DNA from: Bacillus salipaludis
GTDB taxonomy: Bacteria; Bacillota; Bacilli; Bacillales_B; DSM-18226
Length of the DNA stretch: 64,000 bases
Reading direction: 5' to 3'
NCBI RefSeq assembly: GCF_004358205.1
Contig: NZ_SMYO01000010.1
Coordinates: 62,001 to 126,000 of the forward strand
Position numbers and translations under genes: made by a program. Shown here piece after piece: positions 55,657-63,547 of this stretch. Within the stretch, counting starts at the first letter, position 1; every line of letters starts with the position of its first letter. Below the pieces are notes generated by a model that worked only from the letters and a program-made list of their open reading frames with translations, made no database searches and was not told where the DNA came from.

Positions 55657-55786
55657 CAGTCTTTGTTTGATTCCAATTCCGATTAATCTTATATGATTAC
55701 TTTTACATATCTTAATATGGATTTTTTGAAAAATCAATATCCTTTTTAAAATTTTTTCTAAACAAATAATTTTACTTGTTCAACTA

Positions 55787-56467
55787 TTATAACCACATTT
55801 TAAACAACCCTTCTGCTATCCCTAAATTATACATGTAATAGATACCGAACACTGTACTGATTACTCCAGTAATTTGTGTAAGAGTTTTATTCAATCTTAA
55901 TCGTTTGGCACTAAAAATAAACGGAATTCCAAGAATCGTTGTAAAGAAAAGCATACCAAACACAGTCCCAAAGCCAAAGATAACGATATAAACAGCTGCT
56001 TCCAAAACACTCTTAACGGTACTCATCGTTAAAAGCACCATTGCACCACTTCCGGCAAGACCATGAACGAGACCAATTACCATGGATTTTATATAGGATA
56101 GATTCCTTTGTTGGTTCCCATGTTTATTACGAGTATCACTATCATGTTCATGTTGATGAACGTGTATCTTTTTTAATGAAGTGATAGTCGATATACCAAG
56201 ATAAACAAGCATTATACCTACCAAGAATTCAAATGACATAGCCCATTTTTCTGGTATTCGGCCTTTCAAAATCAGTAATATAATTCCAACTATTAATAAT
56301 GTTGCAGTATGACCGATTCCCCAAAACACTCCAGCCAGAGAAGAACGGAATAACTTTTTACTTTGACTAGCAATAGTAGATACAGCTATGACATGATCCG
56401 GTTCAATTGCATGTTTAATTCCTAACACAAATCCTAATGCTAGAATGGATAAAAAGCTTACATCCAT
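55787..56467 (-). CDS. NiCoT/UreH-type nickel transporter
   Basis: 226 residues with six helices. The first helix holds HAIEPDH (residues 19-25), the H-x4-DH metal signature of nickel/cobalt permeases. A cytoplasmic or loop segment HVHQHEHDSD (near residue 105) is histidine-rich. The second half has LVHGLAGSGAMVLL. ATG follows AGGAGGTATCGAA. It lies 140 bases after the LarA-family gene, separated by a terminator. Since LarA-type enzymes need a nickel-pincer cofactor, nickel supply for that enzyme is a good inference. Confidence 0.75.
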   Translation of the reverse strand: MDVSFLSILALGFVLGIKHAIEPDHVIAVSTIASQSKKLFRSSLAGVFWGIGHTATLLIVGIILLILKGRIPEKWAMSFEFLVGIMLVYLGISTITSLKKIHVHQHEHDSDTRNKHGNQQRNLSYIKSMVIGLVHGLAGSGAMVLLTMSTVKSVLEAAVYIVIFGFGTVFGMLFFTTILGIPFIFSAKRLRLNKTLTQITGVISTVFGIYYMYNLGIAEGLFKMWL

Positions 56468-56494
56468 TTCGATACCTCCTAAAAATCATAAATA

Positions 56495-56534
56495 AACCAT
56501 AAAACAAGGCATTACTAAGAGCAATGCCTTGTTT
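56495..56534 (-). terminator. Terminator between the LarA-family gene and the nickel transporter
   Basis: AACAAGGCATT pairs with AATGCCTTGTT and is followed on the minus strand by TTATGGTTTATTT. The U-run is broken, so termination may be partial and allow read-through into the transporter gene. Confidence 0.7.
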
Positions 56535-56606
56535 CCCTATTATTTCCTATTAAAATTGTAAGTTTATAAGCTGTTCCCGCTAAAGCAGATATAAAATTAG
56601 CATATA

Positions 56607-57857
56607 TTACATCGGAAAGAAATAGCCTTCTTCATCAAACTTCATTTCATGTGGATTCTCTAATACCTCGATGTTTCCTTTGTCTTTCAACTCATTAAAA
56701 ATTACTTCAGATACAAATAACTCCCCAATATGAAGAGTATTTGGGATCCTTACAATTCTTGCCTCTTCCCAAGCAATTCCCCAGTTAGCCCTTAGTGCAG
56801 CTTTTAGTGCTTCCTGGTCATTATCAAGGACAATTGGAATGCTTGCCCGTGCTAAAAATGTACTTGTTACAACATTTTCGTTCATTACTTTTAAATCGAT
56901 ACTTTCAAATAAACGCTTTGTTGTTAAATCAGCTAAGCCAATTCCCAGCGCATTGCCGTGGCTGACCTCACTTAAATTGGAGGCAATGACATATTTGATA
57001 GTTGGTTTTTTCGGCTCTTCTACGCCCAATACACGGATACGGCCGATGATGTTTGTATCCATACCAGTTCCGCTGTAGTTTTTGCCGATTTCATCGACGA
57101 CCAAAATATCCATATCATCGACTGGAAGGCACGGCATTAAAGCAAATGCTTTTTTCAATAATTCTCTTTCGCGGTCTTCAATTTGATCTGGTTCGATGGC
57201 TTCAATGATGGCGGTTTCCTCATGAGCGTTTTCCACAATGGCAATACCAAATAAGGTGTTGGAATTCTTAATCGCCACTTTCCCTACTTCAGGCATCATT
57301 TCGCTGATTCCCTTAATGCCGTAAGTATGTAAAGCTAAGGCTTGTTTGTGCTTACCCATACCAATGGAAGCCATTTTTAAGACGCCGCTTTCAATTTTAT
57401 TTTTAAAATCTGTATGCGGCTTCACACGGCCCATTACGATGATGCCATCTGCATTATAAGCAATCTTATCAACATAAACAGGGATCCCCTCCGACGTGAT
57501 GCCAACTTCAACGACGTCCATGGAGGAACGAATTTCGCAGCCAGTATATTCTTCCGTTACACCCAAACTTTCCACCATTTCTTTTTGCCCTTCGGCTGTA
57601 GCGCCGCCGTGGCTTCCCATTGCCGGAATGATAAATGGAGTTGCGCCTCTCTTCTTAATTTCAACGGCAACACTTTTCACGATTAAAGGGATATTGTTAA
57701 TCCCTCGGCTACCAACGGTTATGGCAATCTCCATGCCAGGCTTGATTTTTTCATCGGCATTGACAAGTTGAAATTGCTCTGAAATCGTTCCAGGGATATC
57801 CGTTAAACTTTCCACTTGAAATTTTTGTCTTATTTTTGCTATTTTCGGAAAAGACAT
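56607..57857 (-). CDS. LarA-family (DUF2088) nickel-pincer racemase/epimerase homologue
   Basis: 416 residues. LarA racemises lactate through a nickel-pincer (NPN) cofactor bound to lysine. Here the candidate active-site histidines are H83 in MGSHGGATAEGQ and H148 in GRVKPHTDFKNK, with K161 and H170 (LKMASIGMGKHKQA) as likely cofactor ligands. The exact pairing with LarA is inferred. Homologues act on several 2-hydroxy acids. Context (DUF1537 kinase, PdxA2, GntP, LarE and a nickel permease) points to C2 epimerisation of a four-carbon sugar acid rather than lactate. It is last in the dtnK-pdxA2 unit. Confidence 0.78.
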   Translation of the reverse strand: MSFPKIAKIRQKFQVESLTDIPGTISEQFQLVNADEKIKPGMEIAITVGSRGINNIPLIVKSVAVEIKKRGATPFIIPAMGSHGGATAEGQKEMVESLGVTEEYTGCEIRSSMDVVEVGITSEGIPVYVDKIAYNADGIIVMGRVKPHTDFKNKIESGVLKMASIGMGKHKQALALHTYGIKGISEMMPEVGKVAIKNSNTLFGIAIVENAHEETAIIEAIEPDQIEDRERELLKKAFALMPCLPVDDMDILVVDEIGKNYSGTGMDTNIIGRIRVLGVEEPKKPTIKYVIASNLSEVSHGNALGIGLADLTTKRLFESIDLKVMNENVVTSTFLARASIPIVLDNDQEALKAALRANWGIAWEEARIVRIPNTLHIGELFVSEVIFNELKDKGNIEVLENPHEMKFDEEGYFFPM

Positions 57858-57903
57858 CGTACTACTCCCCTTTCAAAAAATAAAAACTCTTACATACAAA
57901 TGC

Positions 57904-57936
57904 AGCAAGAGATCATTTTAATAGAGACCTCTTGCT
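57904..57936 (-). other. Hairpin between pdxA2 and the LarA-family gene
   Basis: GCAAGAG pairs with CTCTTGC around a 17-base loop. No U-run follows on the minus strand, so a processing or stability element is more likely than a terminator. Confidence 0.5.
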
Positions 57937-57954
57937 TGAAAACAAACATTCATT

Positions 57955-58962
57955 TTATTTTTCCAATTTCTCAGGAGCCAATTCAATCGCCATACGGATT
58001 GCTTCTTTTAACGATTGCTCATCCGCAATATTTTTTCCAGCAATATCAAAAGCAGTTCCGTGGTCTACGCTTGTACGGATTGTTGGTAGACCGACTGTGA
58101 TATTTACTCCTGCTTCAAGACCTAATACCTTAATTGGTCCATGGCCCTGGTCATGATATTGTGCGACAACAATATCAAAATCGCCGCGTCTGGCTCTGAA
58201 GAATAATGTATCAGCCGGAAGCGGTCCTTGTACATTAATGCCTTCAGCTTGTGCTTTTTCGACGGCCGGAATAATCTTTTCTTCCTCTTCGCCATGTCCA
58301 AATAAGCCATTTTCGCCGGCATGAGGATTGATTCCGCAAACGGCAATGCGCGGAGATTGAATTCCTGCTTTTTTCAATGTTTCATGAGCAAGTTTGATAA
58401 CAGTATATTGACGGTCAACATTAATTTTATTAATCGCGTCAAGAAGTCCAATATGGGTTGTAACATGAATGACGCGCAGTCCGGGCGCTGACAGCATCAT
58501 CGCGAATTCTTTTGTATTGGTCAATTCCGCCAAGATTTCAGTGTGACCAGGGTACATATGGCCGGCTTTGTGAAGCGCTTCTTTATTTAAAGGAGCAGTA
58601 CAAATGCCGTGAATTCTTTGTTCATTCGCAAAAGAAATAGACTTTTCTAAGTATCGAAATGCCGCATTTCCAGCATCAGCAGAAACTTGACCCCATGGTA
58701 AATCTTCTGATACCAAATCTAAATCGATAATATCGATTGTACCGTATTCGAACTTGGCATCTTCAGGATTTGAAATGGTGTTTAATTGAAGGCCAATATT
58801 TGTAACCCCTAAAGCTCTTTTTAAAATTTTTAGATCGCCAACTACAAATGGACGGCAATTTTCGTAGATGTTTTTGTCATTTAATGACTTAACGATAATT
58901 TCCGGTCCGACACCTGAGGGGTCTCCCATTGTTATTGCAATAATTGGTTTATTTGCTGCCAT
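57955..58962 (-). CDS. pdxA2: PdxA2-type four-carbon sugar acid 4-phosphate dehydrogenase
   Basis: 335 residues of the PdxA fold. Metal-binding histidines appear in MYPGHTEILAE, HVTTHIG and AQYHDQGHGPIKVLG; GDPSGVGPEI is the N-terminal mark. PdxA2 enzymes oxidise and decarboxylate D-threonate or D-erythronate 4-phosphate to dihydroxyacetone phosphate. The gene follows a DUF1537 kinase that makes such a substrate, which separates it from the vitamin B6 PdxA. It lies 98 bases before the LarA-family gene. Confidence 0.88.
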   Translation of the reverse strand: MAANKPIIAITMGDPSGVGPEIIVKSLNDKNIYENCRPFVVGDLKILKRALGVTNIGLQLNTISNPEDAKFEYGTIDIIDLDLVSEDLPWGQVSADAGNAAFRYLEKSISFANEQRIHGICTAPLNKEALHKAGHMYPGHTEILAELTNTKEFAMMLSAPGLRVIHVTTHIGLLDAINKINVDRQYTVIKLAHETLKKAGIQSPRIAVCGINPHAGENGLFGHGEEEEKIIPAVEKAQAEGINVQGPLPADTLFFRARRGDFDIVVAQYHDQGHGPIKVLGLEAGVNITVGLPTIRTSVDHGTAFDIAGKNIADEQSLKEAIRMAIELAPEKLEK

Positions 58963-59087
58963 CTTTGTTTCCTCCTGTTATCACATCTTATTTCACCAAG
59001 CATATATCGAATGACAAATCAAAGGTTCCATATGACATATGTTTGGGATGTTCCTAGTTAATACTATTTCTTCAGCCAATATAATGT

Positions 59088-60443
59088 TTAGCTGCATACA
59101 TAAGAAGTATCAGTATGGCGCCAATCGCAGTTTTTAACATGAGCATTTACATCCGTAATGGTCTGTAAAGCTTTGGCAAGGGCCTGGTCCGTTCCAAAGG
59201 CACCCGCTTTTGTCACAATCGGCATACCGTCATAGGTCCCTCCGAATAATTTCCCATAAGGAATACCGGCTTCCACCTCACCAATGACGCGAATTCCTTC
59301 ACCGTTCAATACCTTACAGGCGGCTCCTGCGATATCTCCGCCTGTTAAAACCGCCCCGCAAATAGGCCTACTTTCAATCAATTCGCCAGCGATAACGCCC
59401 ATCGATTCAGCAATGGTGTAACCTACATCAAAGTTCGATAATCGAAGTTTCTTCTGCAGGTCCTTCACCCGATTGATGGCCTCGCGCTCGCGATTGGTCG
59501 TGATCACTAAATCGCTTTTTCCAAGCAATGCTTGGCCAGCTTTCACAATCCGTTCAATTTCACACTTTCTCCTGTCCTTATAAAAGAATTCTTCCGGAGA
59601 AATGACAATTTCCTCGACTTGAAATTTGTCTCTTAGGACTTGAATTTGCCGGTCAATAACAGGATTCACACTGCCCGCTACGACAAGCACTGGAAGCCGT
59701 TGACCCGACTGTTGATGATGCAATGGGCTTTCACGCTGGCCAGTGTTAAACAGATGATAAGCAATTCCGGCTGAACCTACCCAAAGGAAATTCTCTTCTA
59801 AAAATTCCGCAGCCTCTACTATCATTTTTAGTTCTTCATCAGTCGTAGCATCAACGATGATAATTTTTGAAATGTCTCCTGAGGATAGCTCATTTATTTT
59901 TTCTGATAAATGGCTTTTTCCTTTTCGCACATCCGAAATGGAAATTAATGCGACTTCCCGATTACTTTGCTCTTGCAGCAACTTGGGCAGGTAGCTTTCT
60001 GTTACCGGGCAGACAGGATCCTGTGCAATGGGTGTTTCCTCTAAAAGGACACCATTCACATAATGATTTCCATTTATGGTCACTCGATTGCTATTTGGAA
60101 AAGCCGGAACCACAAACGAGGTTTTTAACTTAAATGCATCCATGACGGCATCAATTTCCGGACCAATATTCCCCCGCATAGTAGAATCAATCTTCTTGAA
60201 GACTTTTGAAACAGACAATTTATTCAATTGTGCGGCTAAATTAAAAACCGCTTCATAAGCCTTCTCAGACGTTAAGGCACGGCTATCAGAATTTAAGACA
60301 ATCACATCTGCACCTAAATGTGCCGGCTGTAATTGCGTCTCGGAAAATAGCACTGCCGTGTTTAATCCTTGTTTAGCAAATTGGACGCCCGTATCATTGG
60401 CACCTGTTAAATCGTCTGCTATAACCGCTAGTTTCACCTGCAT
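59088..60443 (-). CDS. dtnK: Four-carbon acid sugar kinase (DUF1537, DtnK/OtnK family)
   Basis: 451 residues with the two DUF1537 domains. The N-terminal substrate domain starts with VIADDLTGANDTGVQFAKQG and contains KKIDSTMRGNIGPE. The C-terminal nucleotide domain has VVAGSVNPVI and LTGGDIAGAACKVLNGEG, followed by GAFGTDQAL. It phosphorylates a C4 (or 3-oxo) sugar acid at O-4. The partner pdxA2 favours D-threonate kinase (DtnK) over the 3-oxo-tetronate kinase OtnK, whose partners are an aldolase and an isomerase. Confidence 0.85.
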   Translation of the reverse strand: MQVKLAVIADDLTGANDTGVQFAKQGLNTAVLFSETQLQPAHLGADVIVLNSDSRALTSEKAYEAVFNLAAQLNKLSVSKVFKKIDSTMRGNIGPEIDAVMDAFKLKTSFVVPAFPNSNRVTINGNHYVNGVLLEETPIAQDPVCPVTESYLPKLLQEQSNREVALISISDVRKGKSHLSEKINELSSGDISKIIIVDATTDEELKMIVEAAEFLEENFLWVGSAGIAYHLFNTGQRESPLHHQQSGQRLPVLVVAGSVNPVIDRQIQVLRDKFQVEEIVISPEEFFYKDRRKCEIERIVKAGQALLGKSDLVITTNREREAINRVKDLQKKLRLSNFDVGYTIAESMGVIAGELIESRPICGAVLTGGDIAGAACKVLNGEGIRVIGEVEAGIPYGKLFGGTYDGMPIVTKAGAFGTDQALAKALQTITDVNAHVKNCDWRHTDTSYVCS

Positions 60444-60539
60444 CCCGCCCCCCTTTTATGCTATTTCTAGTTTGTCTTGTATCGAGTTCTATTATTTTCA
60501 TCCGATTTAAATCGCCTATTCTTATTGGTATGATAAATT

Positions 60540-60614
60540 CTGCAACACACCAATTTTTTATCTTAAAACGCTTTCAGTAATATTAATATTAAAACAAAAT
60601 GTTGCATTTGGCAA
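60540..60614 (-). promoter_or_regulatory. dtnK upstream region: cre-like site and TTGCA palindrome
   Basis: The minus-strand TGAAAGCGTTTTAA (60576-60563) fits the CcpA cre consensus with one mismatch. TTGCATTTGGCAA (60602-60614) is a near-palindrome matching TTGCATTTTGCAA at 63409-63421 before larE in 12 of 13 bases. TGCAACACA occurs near both (60541 and 63418). These suggest carbon catabolite control plus a shared cluster regulator. No sigma-54 -24/-12 element was found. Confidence 0.6.
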
Positions 60615-60674
60615 TACATATAGAAAAAATACTACAAGAAGTTTTTTGTGTTTCTTTTTGCATCATTTAAGTGC

Positions 60675-60709
60675 ATAAAAAAACGCAAGCTGTTATTTTA
60701 GCTTGCGCC
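60675..60709 (-). terminator. Terminator overlapping the end of the PrpR-like gene
   Basis: GGCGCAAGCT pairs with AGCTTGCGT and is followed on the minus strand by TTTTTTTATG. The 5' arm encodes the last residues RKLK of the regulator and the loop holds its stop codon. Confidence 0.88.
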
Positions 60710-62465
60710 ACAGTGTGGAACGGTTAATACCTAGACGTTTGGCTGCTTTTGATTGGTTTAGCCCTTCCTCTTCCAAAACTTTGGTAATGACTTGTTTTTC
60801 GATTTCTTCTAATGTGCCGGATAAATCGATAGGAGTTAATGCTTCATCCTTTTTCTCAGGCTGCTCACATTTTGCTAAAACCGCCGCCACATCTTCTTTT
60901 TCAATATAATAAGAACTTGTTTGTTTAAACAATTGTTCGATTACTTGCTTTAGCTGCTCCACATTGCCCGGCCAATCATAACAGGCAAGCTCGTCCAAAG
61001 CATCATTGCGAATTCCGACGATAGCATTCCCATATTTCGGATGAAGATCAGATATAAAAACATGAACTAAATCCTCTATATCCTCCCGGCGCTCCCGAAG
61101 TGGCGGGATGTAAATTTTTTGTTGACCCAGTGTATAGTACAGGTCACGATCAAACGTGCCAGTTTTGACCTTTTCTTCCATATTGTTCCCGGATGACACT
61201 AGCCACTTTACTTTTGTATGATGGCCATTCTTGACGAAGTGGTATAGCTCTTTTTGCATATCCTCGCTCAATTGGTCAATGTTTTTTAAATAAATGACTC
61301 CATGAGCATATTTTTCAAAAAAGTCATTCATGAAGTCCTTCAGCTGCTCTGACCTTAAAATATCACCATGGAGCACAATAAATGGGGCGTACGCGTTATT
61401 CCTTTTCACATAAATCGTGTGGGCTGCTAATTGCTTTCCATTACCCTTTTCGCCTGAAATCCACACAGTTTCATCGTTTGCACAGTATTGATCAATTTGT
61501 TTTAACACCTTCTGAATCGGCTCGCTTTTTCCGGAAAAAAGGACATACGTAGCAGACGTATGGAATTCGATGGCATTTTTCGTTTTTCTCTCCCCATCCT
61601 GCACGGCAGCTTGGTTCGGAATATTTTTTTCGAAAAATAAAGCAATCGCACCATTTTGCGGACAAGCAGTGATATTCCAAAATGACTGATTAATGTGAAT
61701 GGCTCTTGTTTGCTTTTCCTTCATTAACGCCGTTTCTTGAATCAGCTTTTTTATATCGTTGGAATTTTCAACAATCATCCAATGAAATTCGCGATTGAAA
61801 CGTTCATTCCCGTAAACGAGTTTCTCCTCTCTGTTAAAAACACCGATTGGTTGTTCGTTACCATCGAGAATGGATTGAAATAATGAAACGTCCTGCTGCA
61901 GCTGCGAGAAGATGCGATGGGATCTTTTCGCTTCTTCCAATGCTTCCATAATCGCTTCCTTGCCGGAAGTGATCAGCACGCCCGTCAGTCCCAACTGCTT
62001 GGCAGCTTGTACCGTGACCACGTCACCGATAATCACTTCATAGCCATCCTTCTTTAAATTCGTTAAAATTTCTTTAACCTCAGTATCTTTTGAAATCGTT
62101 AGTGTTTTAATATCCAAATCAAGAATCTTACAGATTGTTGCAGCACCTTGGGTAATATTCGAAAATCCAACAATCGCTGATTTTCGAGAAAACCCTTTTA
62201 CAAGAGTGATGATACGTAAAACATCATAGCCGGTCACCTGAATGTCAATCACGGGTATCGATACGGCCTCCTGAATCAAGGACGCTGTACCACCGCGGCT
62301 GATGATGACATGGTAGCCATTATTTTCGGCTTCCTTTGCAACAGCGACACCTTCATACAGGTTCCCTAATTCAATATCAAGTTGGAAATCTTTCACTTCC
62401 TGCTGTATCTCTTTCATCATTTCGTATAGCCCCTCATACGGGACAATAACCAACGCTTTAATCAT
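60693..62465 (-). CDS. PrpR-type regulator with degenerate AAA+ domain
   Basis: 590 residues. An N-terminal PrpR_N sensor (about 1-175; ISRGGTASLIQEAVSIPVID) is followed by a PAS-like linker (about 200-280). An AAA+ region comes next (about 310-520; GEKGNGKQ near 343, RERREDIEDLVHVF, YDWPGNVEQLKQVI) and a Fis-type helix-turn-helix closes it (NQSKAAKRLGINRSTLWRKL). The sigma-54-contacting GAFTGA loop is missing and Walker B reads GVIYLKNID without the acidic DE. So it may regulate without sigma-54. It lies 13 bases after larE and probably controls this cluster. Confidence 0.82.
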   Translation of the reverse strand: MIKALVIVPYEGLYEMMKEIQQEVKDFQLDIELGNLYEGVAVAKEAENNGYHVIISRGGTASLIQEAVSIPVIDIQVTGYDVLRIITLVKGFSRKSAIVGFSNITQGAATICKILDLDIKTLTISKDTEVKEILTNLKKDGYEVIIGDVVTVQAAKQLGLTGVLITSGKEAIMEALEEAKRSHRIFSQLQQDVSLFQSILDGNEQPIGVFNREEKLVYGNERFNREFHWMIVENSNDIKKLIQETALMKEKQTRAIHINQSFWNITACPQNGAIALFFEKNIPNQAAVQDGERKTKNAIEFHTSATYVLFSGKSEPIQKVLKQIDQYCANDETVWISGEKGNGKQLAAHTIYVKRNNAYAPFIVLHGDILRSEQLKDFMNDFFEKYAHGVIYLKNIDQLSEDMQKELYHFVKNGHHTKVKWLVSSGNNMEEKVKTGTFDRDLYYTLGQQKIYIPPLRERREDIEDLVHVFISDLHPKYGNAIVGIRNDALDELACYDWPGNVEQLKQVIEQLFKQTSSYYIEKEDVAAVLAKCEQPEKKDEALTPIDLSGTLEEIEKQVITKVLEEEGLNQSKAAKRLGINRSTLWRKLK

Positions 62466-62478
62466 ATCCCCTCACCTA

Positions 62479-63330
62479 CTAAATATCCTCTATTTTTTTA
62501 TTTTCCATCAAGGACTCACCTTTAATAAAGCTTGGTGTTAGCACTTTATTCATGCTGCCGCTCACATAGCCTTGAAGATCAAGTGTGACATATTTATAGC
62601 CGAAACGCTGCAAATTTTCTTGGATTTCTTGATGGTTTGCTAAAATTAACTGCATATCTTGAGGTTCCACTTCAATCCTGGCAATCTCTTCATGAGTCCG
62701 GACGCGCACTTGTCGAATCCCTAGTAATTTCAGATAAGCCTCGGACTTTTCTACCTTAGTTAATTTTTCCTTGGTAATTCTTTCACCATAGGCAATACGG
62801 GATGATAGGCAGGCAAAGGATGGTTTTTCCCAAGTAGGCAGGTTTAATTGCTTTGAAAGCTCACGAATCTCTTCTTTAAAAAGATTCGCCTCCTGAAGCG
62901 GCCCGCGCACGCCATGCTCTCTCGCTGCGCGGACGCCAGGACGATGTTCACTCATGTCATCGGCAATTAAACCATAGACCACGTTTTGAAATCCCTTCTG
63001 GTGCATAATCGGTACGATTTCTTCGAACAACCCATTTTTACAAAAATAGCAGCGGTTTCGGTCATTTTCTGCGTAGCCAGGGATATCAAGTTCGGAGGTT
63101 TCAATCACTTTATGTGTGGCGCCAATCAGTTTGGCAAGCTTTTTCGCTTCTTCTAGTTCACTTGAAGGGTATGTTTCCGAATCAGCCGTCACTGCCAAAA
63201 CGTTTTCAACACCTAAAACATCAACTGCTACTTTTAATAAAAACGTACTGTCGACACCGCCAGAAAAAGCAACGACCACATTGCCCATCTCATTTAAGAT
63301 ATCTTTCAAACGCTCGTATTTCTCGTTCAT
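62479..63330 (-). CDS. larE: LarE sulfur transferase for the nickel-pincer cofactor
   Basis: About 283 residues from ATG 63330 (AGGTGG upstream; a GTG four codons earlier is part of that site). The PP-loop is AFSGGVDSTFLL (about residues 21-32). LarE thiolates the pyridinium-dicarboxylate precursor of the nickel-pincer cofactor. Three cysteines stand at C94 and C97 (RCYFCK) and C174 (FACLSSR). That pattern fits the iron-sulfur LarE type rather than the single-cysteine sacrificial type. LarB and LarC are not in the window. Confidence 0.9.
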   Translation of the reverse strand: MNEKYERLKDILNEMGNVVVAFSGGVDSTFLLKVAVDVLGVENVLAVTADSETYPSSELEEAKKLAKLIGATHKVIETSELDIPGYAENDRNRCYFCKNGLFEEIVPIMHQKGFQNVVYGLIADDMSEHRPGVRAAREHGVRGPLQEANLFKEEIRELSKQLNLPTWEKPSFACLSSRIAYGERITKEKLTKVEKSEAYLKLLGIRQVRVRTHEEIARIEVEPQDMQLILANHQEIQENLQRFGYKYVTLDLQGYVSGSMNKVLTPSFIKGESLMENKKIEDI

Positions 63331-63408
63331 GCAGATTTCCACCTATCTATATTTTTCATATATATTTTATTGATCCAAAACAAGCTGTTTAAAAAACGTT
63401 TTTATTCT

Positions 63409-63421
63409 TTGCATTTTGCAA
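63409..63421. promoter_or_regulatory. TTGCATTTTGCAA palindrome before larE
   Basis: A perfect TTGCA/TGCAA palindrome in the larE upstream region; 12 of 13 bases match the one before dtnK at 60602-60614. A candidate operator for the PrpR-like regulator. Confidence 0.55.
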
Positions 63422-63492
63422 CACATTTTAATTATAAGCAAATTTCTTCTAAAGTAAAAGAAATTACTAAAGCGATTTCAAGAATATATTTT

Positions 63493-63538
63493 TAATAAAA
63501 AAAGGGCCATTTCATAGAATCTCTATAAAACGGCCCCC
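63493..63538 (-). terminator. Terminator of the GntP permease gene
   Basis: GGGGCCGTTTTATAGA pairs with TCTATGAAATGGCCC and is followed by TTTTTTTATT on the minus strand. It separates gntP from larE, so larE probably has its own promoter. Confidence 0.88.
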
Positions 63539-63547
63539 TTCTGTTTT

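Noticed and set aside
55265..55720. SAM-I riboswitch or cysteine T-box before yezD/sbp
   Set aside because: Neither the SAM-I core nor the T-box AGGGTGGNACCGCG motif is present; a different shared motif is seen instead.
56607..57857. Lactate racemase as the product name
   Set aside because: No lactate genes are near and the sugar-acid context argues for another substrate, so only the family was assigned.
60444..60692. Sigma-54 promoter for dtnK
   Set aside because: No GG-N10-GC element in the right orientation was found in the minus-strand upstream region.
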